This document shows positions 45,865 to 50,839 of a DNA stretch of 50,839 bases, piece after piece (positions within the stretch are counted from its first letter, which is position 1; every line of letters starts with the position of its first letter). Made by a program: the position numbers and the translations under genes. Below the pieces are notes generated by a model, which saw nothing but the letters and a program-made list of their open reading frames with translations, did no database searches and was not told the DNA's origin. The DNA is taken from positions 1 to 50,839 of the forward strand of contig VXSP01000037.1 of the NCBI GenBank assembly GCA_009837885.1, read 5' to 3'. The DNA comes from Holophagales bacterium. Lineage in GTDB: Bacteria > Acidobacteriota > Thermoanaerobaculia > Multivoradales > Multivoraceae.

Positions 45865-47556
45865 GTGCCGAACCGCCCTACGAGCGCCGCCTCGAGCGGC
45901 CCCGACCTCTGCGCCTGCGGCCTGCTCGGCGATCTGCCGCGACGTTTTCTTGACGGCCGGGACCTCGACCTGCTCGAGCCGCTGCGGTTCGTGCTGCCCG
46001 GTGATGAGGACCACGTAAGGGGGCCGTCCGGCCCGACGACCGGCCGCGGGACCGTCGCCGCGGCCCTTGCCGAGGCCAACACCCGCTACTGCCACCCGGG
46101 CGCCGCCGGCCTCGCCGAAGCCCTTGCCGACCCGGCGACCCTGGTCGTCATCACGGGTCAACAATGCGGCCTGGGGGCGGGGCCGCTGTTCACCCTGACC
46201 AAGGCCGCGGCCTGCGTCCGGTGGGCCGAGGCGTTGACGCGGCGCGGGCGGCGCGCCGTGCCCCTGTTCTGGATGGCGTCCGAGGACCACGACTACGCCG
46301 AGGTGGCCCGCGCCTTCTTTCCCCCGGCGGGCCCGGAGCCGCTCACCCTGGGCGAGGACCCGGAGCCTCTCGTGCCGGTCGGCGGCCGCCATCTCGGCCC
46401 CGAGGCCGCGGCGCTGCTGGCCAGGGTCCGGGACGCGGCGCCGAACGACGACTACCGTCGCCGGCTGGACGACTGCCGGAACGACCTGGAACCGGATCGC
46501 TGCTTCGCGGAGTCCTTCGCGCGGCTCATGGTGCGGTTCCTCGGCGATCGCTGCCCGCTGCTCGTCGACTCGCAGCTTCCGGCGCTGAAAGAGGCGTCGG
46601 TTCCGGTGCTGCGCCGGCTGATCGAACGCCGCCGCGAGGTCGATGGGTCTCTCGAGTCGGCGGCGGCCGAGCTGGAGCGGCGCGCAGTCCGGCTGCAGGT
46701 CCGGTCGCGGCAGGACGAAGCGCCCCTGTTCCTGATCGACGATGCCGGCGAGCGGCGGCGGGTGGTGTGGACGGGGAACGGCGGCTACCGTTTGCGCGGC
46801 GGCGCCGCCGGCGAGGTCGGCGCGCTGCTCGAAGGCCTCAACCGGCAGCCGCAGTCCGTCAGTCCCGGCGTGCTGGCGCGCCCCGTGGTCCAGGACGCGG
46901 TGTTCGGCACGGCGCTTCAGATCCTCGGCCCGGGCGAACTCGCCTACATGACCCAGGCGCGCTCTCTTTACGGCGCAGTCGACGTGCCGGCACCGGCGAT
47001 CGTCCTTCGTCCGCAGGTCGTTCTGCTCGGCGCTCGCGAGCGCCGCTGGCTGGACGGACTGGAGGCCGAGGGAATCGACCTGGCGGCCGTGCTCTCCCGG
47101 CCCGAAGAGCTCGACGGGCTCCTGGCCTCCCGCCTCGACCTCGACTTCCTCGGTGCCGCCGGCGAGAAGCTGGAGGCGGCAATCGACGATCTGGCGGCGG
47201 GGCAGACCTCGGTCGATGAGTCCCTGGGGACCGCGCTGCAGAAGACCGGGGCGAACCTGAAACGGACCTTCGCGCTCTTTGAACGGCGCGTCGTCGCCGC
47301 GGCCGCGCGCCGCGACGAGGTGCTGCGCGGACGGGTCATGAGGCTTCGCGCGCACTGTCTGCCGAACGGCAAACTCCAGGAACGGGAGTTCACGTCCCTT
47401 CACTGTCTGGCGTCGTACGGTCGCGCGCTGGTTCGGGAGCTCGGGTCGATCGACAGGGATCCGCGGCATCTGCAACCCCTGTCGCTGGACCGCGCCGGCC
47501 CGGCCGCCGGCGAAACAGCGGCCAGGAACGAAACCGGTTTTCCTCCGCGCGCGTAG
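45865..47556 (+). CDS. bshC: Putative cysteine ligase BshC (bacillithiol synthesis)
   Basis: A 563-residue protein for the last bacillithiol step, adding cysteine to glucosamine-malate. Family motifs: ITGQQCGLGAGPLFTLTKAAACVRWAE (about residues 95-120), VPLFWMASEDHDYAEV (about 132-147) and the C-terminal coiled-coil with helices ending RGRVMRLRAHCLPNGKLQEREF, which is the typical BshC end. GTG start. It sits directly before bshA, 11 nt apart. BshB is not in the window. Confidence 0.92.
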   Translation: MPNRPTSAASSGPDLCACGLLGDLPRRFLDGRDLDLLEPLRFVLPGDEDHVRGPSGPTTGRGTVAAALAEANTRYCHPGAAGLAEALADPATLVVITGQQCGLGAGPLFTLTKAAACVRWAEALTRRGRRAVPLFWMASEDHDYAEVARAFFPPAGPEPLTLGEDPEPLVPVGGRHLGPEAAALLARVRDAAPNDDYRRRLDDCRNDLEPDRCFAESFARLMVRFLGDRCPLLVDSQLPALKEASVPVLRRLIERRREVDGSLESAAAELERRAVRLQVRSRQDEAPLFLIDDAGERRRVVWTGNGGYRLRGGAAGEVGALLEGLNRQPQSVSPGVLARPVVQDAVFGTALQILGPGELAYMTQARSLYGAVDVPAPAIVLRPQVVLLGARERRWLDGLEAEGIDLAAVLSRPEELDGLLASRLDLDFLGAAGEKLEAAIDDLAAGQTSVDESLGTALQKTGANLKRTFALFERRVVAAAARRDEVLRGRVMRLRAHCLPNGKLQEREFTSLHCLASYGRALVRELGSIDRDPRHLQPLSLDRAGPAAGETAARNETGFPPRA

Positions 47557-47567
47557 AAGAGGATCCG

Positions 47568-48749
47568 ATGCGAGTAGGAATCTGCTGCTTTCCGAGTTTC
47601 GGTGGCTCCGGCGTGGTCGCCTCGGAGCTGGCCCTTGCGCTGGCGGAAAGAGGCGACGTCGTCCATGTCGTCAGTTCGGACAGGCCCCCACGCCTGAGCG
47701 AACGGCCGGGCGTCTACTTTCACCGCGTGGACGGATCGGAGATCGAGGAGTACGGTCTGTTCGATCGGCCGCTGCAGACCCTGGCCCTTGCCAACCGGCT
47801 GGCCGAGGTCGCCGCGTCCGCCCGCCTCGACGTGGTACACGCCCACTACGCCGCGCCCCATGCCGTGGCCGCGCTGCTGGCCAGGCGGCTGCTCGCGGAA
47901 GGCACAGGCGATCAGCCGCCCTGCCCGATCGTCACGACGGTCCACGGGACCGACGTGACCCTGGTGGGCGCGCGCTCCAGCTACAGGGACGTCGTCGGCT
48001 GGGCGTTGCGGAGCAGCGATCGGGTCACGGCGCCATCCGAGGCCCTGGCACGCGAGGCGACCGAGCGTTTCTCCCTCGACGAACCGGTGGACGTGATCCC
48101 CAACTTCGTGCCGCCGGCCGCCGCCGGCCGACGGGCCGGCCCCGCGCCGGAAGCCGCCGAGTCCGGGCTGGTCGTCCACGTTTCGAACTTCCGTCCGGTC
48201 AAGCGGGCGGCGGACGTCGTCGCGGCCTTCGCGCTGGTGCGGCGGGAGATACCGGCGCGACTGTGCATGGTGGGAGATGGTCCGGAGCGGGCCGGCGCCG
48301 AGCGCCAGTGCCGGGAACTGGGGATCGCGAACCACGTGACCTTCCTCGGCAACCAGACCCACGTGGAACCGATCCTGGAGCAGGGCGATCTGTTCCTCTC
48401 GGCTTCGGAGAGCGAGAGCTTCGGCCTGGCGTCGCTCGAGGCCCTGGCTCTCGGCGTGCCGGTGGTGGCGACGCGCACCGGAGGCGTGCCCGAAGTCGTC
48501 TGCGAGAACCGCAACGGGCTGCTCTGCCCGGTCGGCGATGTGGAGGCGCTGGCGGCGAGTTGCGTGGCCCTCCTGAGCGACCCCTCGCGACGGCGGGCCT
48601 TCGCGGCGCACGGCCGCAAGTGGGCGCGTTCGCGCTTCGACCGTGGCCGGATCGTCGCGCGGTACCGGGAGTTGTACCGCGCTACACTGACTATCGGTGG
48701 AGCGGCCGCATCCGAGGACGGTCCGCTCCTCGAGAAGGTAGAGGCATGA
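47568..48749 (+). CDS. bshA: N-acetyl-alpha-D-glucosaminyl L-malate synthase BshA
   Basis: A 393-residue GT4 glycosyltransferase that joins GlcNAc from UDP-GlcNAc to L-malate, the first bacillithiol step. The N-terminus CCFPSFGGSGVVASELALALAERGDVVHVVS and HYAAPHAVAALLARRL fit BshA closely. The C-terminal donor domain has HVSNFRPVKRAADVVAAF, LCMVGDGPER and SASESESFGLASLEALALGVPVVATRTGGVPEVV, with the EX7E pair. It is coupled with bshC (same strand) and overlaps the next gene by 4 nt. Confidence 0.93.
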   Translation: MRVGICCFPSFGGSGVVASELALALAERGDVVHVVSSDRPPRLSERPGVYFHRVDGSEIEEYGLFDRPLQTLALANRLAEVAASARLDVVHAHYAAPHAVAALLARRLLAEGTGDQPPCPIVTTVHGTDVTLVGARSSYRDVVGWALRSSDRVTAPSEALAREATERFSLDEPVDVIPNFVPPAAAGRRAGPAPEAAESGLVVHVSNFRPVKRAADVVAAFALVRREIPARLCMVGDGPERAGAERQCRELGIANHVTFLGNQTHVEPILEQGDLFLSASESESFGLASLEALALGVPVVATRTGGVPEVVCENRNGLLCPVGDVEALAASCVALLSDPSRRRAFAAHGRKWARSRFDRGRIVARYRELYRATLTIGGAAASEDGPLLEKVEA

Positions 48750-49141
48750 CAGAACCGGAAACGCAGCAACCCTCATCCTCAGAGCCGCCCGCACCGCCCG
48801 AGCCGCCCGGTTCGGACGGCCCCTCGTCGAACCGGAACCTGATGGTGGTCCTTGCCTATCTCTGGGTCCTCGTCCTGGTCCCGCTGCTCATCGAGGAACG
48901 GGACGAGGAGGTCCGCTGGCACGCCAAGCACGGTCTGGTCCTGATGGGCGCTGAGTTCATGTTGTGGGTCGTCCTCCAGATCGCCCTGTTCGCGACCGGT
49001 GGCATCGGCTGCTTCCTGGCGCCGTTCATCTTCATGCTGTTCGTCGCCTTCGTCCTCGTGCGGATCGCCTGTATCGTGCGAGGGGTCAACGGCGGCCGCC
49101 TTCAGATACCGGTGTTGACACCGCTGGTCGAGCGCTTCTGA
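48746..49141 (+). CDS. Small membrane protein (DUF4870-like)
   Basis: A 131-residue protein. An acidic, proline-rich N-terminus (~30 residues) precedes hydrophobic segments LMVVLAYLWVLVLVPLLI, LVLMGAEFMLWVVLQIALFATGG and FLAPFIFMLFVAFVLVRIACIVRGV. The layout with DEEVRWHAKHGLVL resembles DUF4870 proteins. The ATG overlaps the bshA stop (ATGA). The function is unknown; the overlap suggests co-expression with bacillithiol genes. Confidence 0.75.
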   Translation: MTEPETQQPSSSEPPAPPEPPGSDGPSSNRNLMVVLAYLWVLVLVPLLIEERDEEVRWHAKHGLVLMGAEFMLWVVLQIALFATGGIGCFLAPFIFMLFVAFVLVRIACIVRGVNGGRLQIPVLTPLVERF

Positions 49142-49159
49142 CTCGAGCCCGGGAACCGG

Positions 49160-49192
49160 CCTCACACTGGGTGCGCCGGCGTCCTCGCCGGC
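49160..49192 (+). repeat. Short hairpin repeat family 2, copy 3
   Basis: Contains ACTGGGTGCGCCGGCG then TCCTCGCCGGC, forming GCCGGCG-TCCT-CGCCGGC. Unlike the other two copies it has no family 1 element before it. It ends two nt before the likely start of the second yidD gene, so its hairpin could hide or shape that ribosome site. Confidence 0.75.
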
Positions 49193-49194
49193 TT

Positions 49195-49572
49195 GTGGGA
49201 AAGACGCGCCGCAAAGCGGCGACCCTTCGGGTGCTCTTGTTCGTTGGCTTGGCCCTGGTTGCCATCGCTGCACTCGACATGGCGAGGCCGCCGGAGAACC
49301 AGGTCGCGGCCCGCGCTGCCGACGCACTGATCGGCGCCTACCAGGCGACCGTTTCGCCATTGCTCTCGCGCGCGGGAGTCCGCTGCCGCTTCCAGCCAAC
49401 CTGCAGCGAGTACACGCGGACGACCATCCGGGATCGCGGACTGGCAGCGGGCAGTCTGCGAGGTTTGGCCCGGCTTGTCCGCTGCGGCCCCTGGACGCCG
49501 GCCGGCACGGTAGATCTGCCGACCGTGGCAGCGGCTGCCGGCGCGCCGGCCCTCCGGCCGGCTTCCGAGTGA
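49195..49572 (+). CDS. yidD: Second YidD-like protein with an N-terminal membrane segment
   Basis: 125 residues from GTG 49195 (a GTG at 49171 would translate part of the hairpin repeat). A basic start (MGKTRRKAATLR) precedes a membrane helix (VLLFVGLALVAIAALDMA), then the YidD core: ALIGAYQATVSPLLSRAGVRCRFQPTCSEYTRTTIRDRGL, ending with LVRCGPWTPAGTVDLP. It keeps the CRFxPTCSEY motif of YidD. The added helix is absent from the rpmH-linked copy, so it may act in a different place or complex. Confidence 0.85.
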   Translation: MGKTRRKAATLRVLLFVGLALVAIAALDMARPPENQVAARAADALIGAYQATVSPLLSRAGVRCRFQPTCSEYTRTTIRDRGLAAGSLRGLARLVRCGPWTPAGTVDLPTVAAAAGAPALRPASE

Positions 49573-49573
49573 C

Positions 49574-49942
49574 ATGGCCACCTGGCCTACCGAAGTCCGC
49601 CGGGACCACGAGGCGCGCCTGCTGCGCGTGCTCTGGCAGGACGGCCACCGAAGCGACTACGAGTACGACGTTCTGCGCGGCTACTGCCCCTGCGCCATGT
49701 GCCAGGGCCACAACGCCGGCCCGCTACGGTTTCAGCCGCCCCCGCGGCCGGTGACGGCGCAGACCGTTTCCCAGGTCGGCAACTACGCGCTCAGCATCGC
49801 CTGGTCGGACGGTCACTGGACCGGCATCTACCGCTTCGACTTCCTGCGGAGCCTCTGCCCCTGCGAGGAGTGCCGCGAGCGCGCCGCCTCGGCCGCCTCG
49901 GCCAGGACCGAAGGGAAGGGGTCCAGCGGCCGCTCGCGCTAG
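49574..49942 (+). CDS. DUF971 (gamma-butyrobetaine hydroxylase-like N-terminal domain) protein
   Basis: 122 residues. DHEARLLRVLWQDGHRSDYEYDVLRGYCPCAMCQG, then LSIAWSDGHWTGIYRFDFLRSLCPCEECR, is the DUF971 fold, with two cysteine groups CPCAMC and CPCEEC likely binding metal. Family members are found near Mrp/ApbC iron-sulfur carriers, which suggests a redox or iron-sulfur role, not proven here. The last ~16 residues (SARTEGKGSSGRSR) are written by copy D of the long repeat, and the stop lies inside its core. The start is one nt after the yidD paralogue ends. Confidence 0.88.
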   Translation: MATWPTEVRRDHEARLLRVLWQDGHRSDYEYDVLRGYCPCAMCQGHNAGPLRFQPPPRPVTAQTVSQVGNYALSIAWSDGHWTGIYRFDFLRSLCPCEECRERAASAASARTEGKGSSGRSR

Positions 49943-50071
49943 ATCGGTGGAAGGGAAGTCAGCGCTCGCTGCGGTCGGCTGCGCTGCGGAAGGGTGTCGG
50001 TCAAGGCGACGATCTCGGGAGACGCTTGCCTCCAGCCCGCTGGTCCCCTTCCCTTCGGTCCTGGCCGAGGC
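49895..50071 (+). repeat. Long palindromic repeat family 1, copy D
   Basis: A 35-bp inverted repeat (49895-49929 and 50037-50071) with 34 matches; the outer arm is GCCTCGGCCAGGACCGAA. The core matches copy A most closely (AGCGCTCGCTGCGGTCGGC, GGTCAAGGCGACGATCTC, GGGAGACGCTTGCC). It overlaps the 3' ends of the convergent DUF971 and mobA genes and supplies both stops. Confidence 0.85.
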
Positions 50072-50717
50072 TGGACGCCGTTGCCGCGACCAGCCGGCGG
50101 GCCCGCTCCCAGTCGGCAGCCGTGTTGACGTTCAGCAGGACGTGTTCGGGGTCTCCGAAGCGGCCCGCGCCGACCGGCTCGACTCGCAAGCCGGCGCGTC
50201 GGGTGAGAGGGTAGAGACGGTTGTCGCCCTCTTCGATCCGCGCCGCCAGCCGTTCGAGGGCCGGCGGCGCCCAGAGCGCGCAGGTCGGATTCATGGCTCG
50301 CGGGTCGCCGGGGTCATCGGCGGCCGGCGCCAGGTCGGCGCCCGAGGCGGCGAGGGCGGCGAGCAGGTCGACGGGAACCAGCGGCAGGTCGCAGGCCAGG
50401 ACGAGCAGGCGGTGCCCCGGCCGGGCCCGGGCCGCTCCCAACACTCCGGCCGCGGGACCGGCGCCGGGCCCGTCCGGCGCCGTCGAGACGGGGAGACCCT
50501 GGTCGACCGGACCGACTTCGGCGCCGAAGTCGCCGGCCGCGACGAGGATCTCCTCGACGCCGGCGACGGCGGCAAGCCGGGCGACCGTCCAGTCGACGAG
50601 CGTGAGTCCCGGTACACCGGATCGCGAACGGGGGAGACGGAGAACGGCCTTGTTGCCCCCCAACCGGCGTCCCTCGCCGCCGGCCAGGACGACGCCGGCG
50701 ATCGGCGCGAGGCTCAT
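50001..50717 (-). CDS. mobA: Molybdenum cofactor guanylyltransferase
   Basis: 238 residues from ATG 50717. The nucleotide-binding signature is GVVLAGGEGRRLGGNKAVL at the N-terminus, followed by LVLACDLPLVPVDLL (metal Asp) and the C-terminal VLLNVNTAADWERARRL, all MobA-type. It attaches GMP to molybdopterin. MobA proteins normally end about where RRLVAA stands; the last ~25 residues (ASSLGQDRREGDQRAGGKRL...) come from repeat copy D. The frame is open to 50813, without conserved residues. A MocA-like specificity cannot be excluded. Confidence 0.88.
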   Translation of the reverse strand: MSLAPIAGVVLAGGEGRRLGGNKAVLRLPRSRSGVPGLTLVDWTVARLAAVAGVEEILVAAGDFGAEVGPVDQGLPVSTAPDGPGAGPAAGVLGAARARPGHRLLVLACDLPLVPVDLLAALAASGADLAPAADDPGDPRAMNPTCALWAPPALERLAARIEEGDNRLYPLTRRAGLRVEPVGAGRFGDPEHVLLNVNTAADWERARRLVAATASSLGQDRREGDQRAGGKRLPRSSP

Positions 50718-50800
50718 GGCCCGCGGGGACTTGCTAGGCTGCGCCCGCTTCGCGCCCGCGGCATTCGGCCCGGGTGGTTTCATTTCTGGAGATCGACCAG

Positions 50801-50839
50801 ATGCACAGTTCACAAACCGGACCCTGGAGTCGTTTCTTG
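50801..50839 (+). CDS. Start of an unidentified gene (partial)
   Basis: An ATG at 50801 preceded by TGGAG (10 nt upstream) opens a frame, MHSSQTGPWSRFL, that runs off the window. It is divergent from mobA with 83 nt between them, enough for two promoters. Thirteen residues do not identify it. Confidence 0.35.
   Translation, partial: MHSSQTGPWSRFL

Overview
The window is GC-rich bacterial chromosome around the replication origin. dnaA, dnaN, gyrB and gyrA run leftwards. rpmH, rnpA, yidD, yidC and khpB/jag run rightwards, followed by rsmG, parA and parB with two perfect parS sites. The organism is a diderm: YidC has a long periplasmic domain, and there is a large TonB-dependent receptor. It also carries bacillithiol genes (bshC, bshA). 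With an Oar-like receptor and a bactofilin next to parAB, this combination best fits Acidobacteriota. That placement is inference, since no rRNA gene is present.

Region by region. 1-3.9 kb: a gene tail, then a leftward set of sugar nucleotidyltransferase, CYTH protein, M20 dipeptidase and fructose-6-phosphate aldolase. 3.9-12.3 kb: gyrA, gyrB, dnaN and dnaA, with DnaA-box-like sites and AT-richer DNA; recF is absent. 12.3-15.9 kb: mutY and two PLP aminotransferases. 16.2-19.0 kb: the module SRP RNA-dnaX-ybaB-recR. 19.0-19.9 kb: tadA, two tRNA-Ser genes and a decaying tandem copy of the second. 19.9-26.8 kb: the rpmH and parAB blocks, separated by 0.7 kb of repeats where mnmE and mnmG would often lie. 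26.8-32.4 kb: a membrane phosphodiesterase-like enzyme, pyrK-pyrD-pyrF and two signal peptidases. 32.4-40.5 kb: a structured leader, a helix-hairpin-helix protein, a pseudopilin, mtnA, a DUF885 peptidase, a DUF2332 protein and the TonB receptor. 40.5-44.7 kb: tmRNA, repeats, a penicillin-acylase-family enzyme, a toxin-antitoxin pair and a membrane protein. 44.8-50.8 kb: dus, bshC-bshA, small membrane proteins including a second YidD, a DUF971 protein and mobA.

The most unusual content is not protein-coding. Five copies (one truncated) of a repeat of about 165-250 bp lie between genes. They share a conserved core of about 110 nt. Each complete copy is closed by a 24-37 bp inverted repeat whose outer arm sequence differs between copies but is matched within each copy. 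A second family of short hairpins follows two of these copies at a similar distance. I recognise neither family. One copy forms the 3' ends of two convergent genes. Other findings are a 6-codon relay ORF between ybaB and recR created by a 20-bp duplication, 20-bp tandem repeats at the 3' end of dnaA, a tRNA-Ser duplication array, and a palindrome placed like an operator before the toxin-antitoxin pair.
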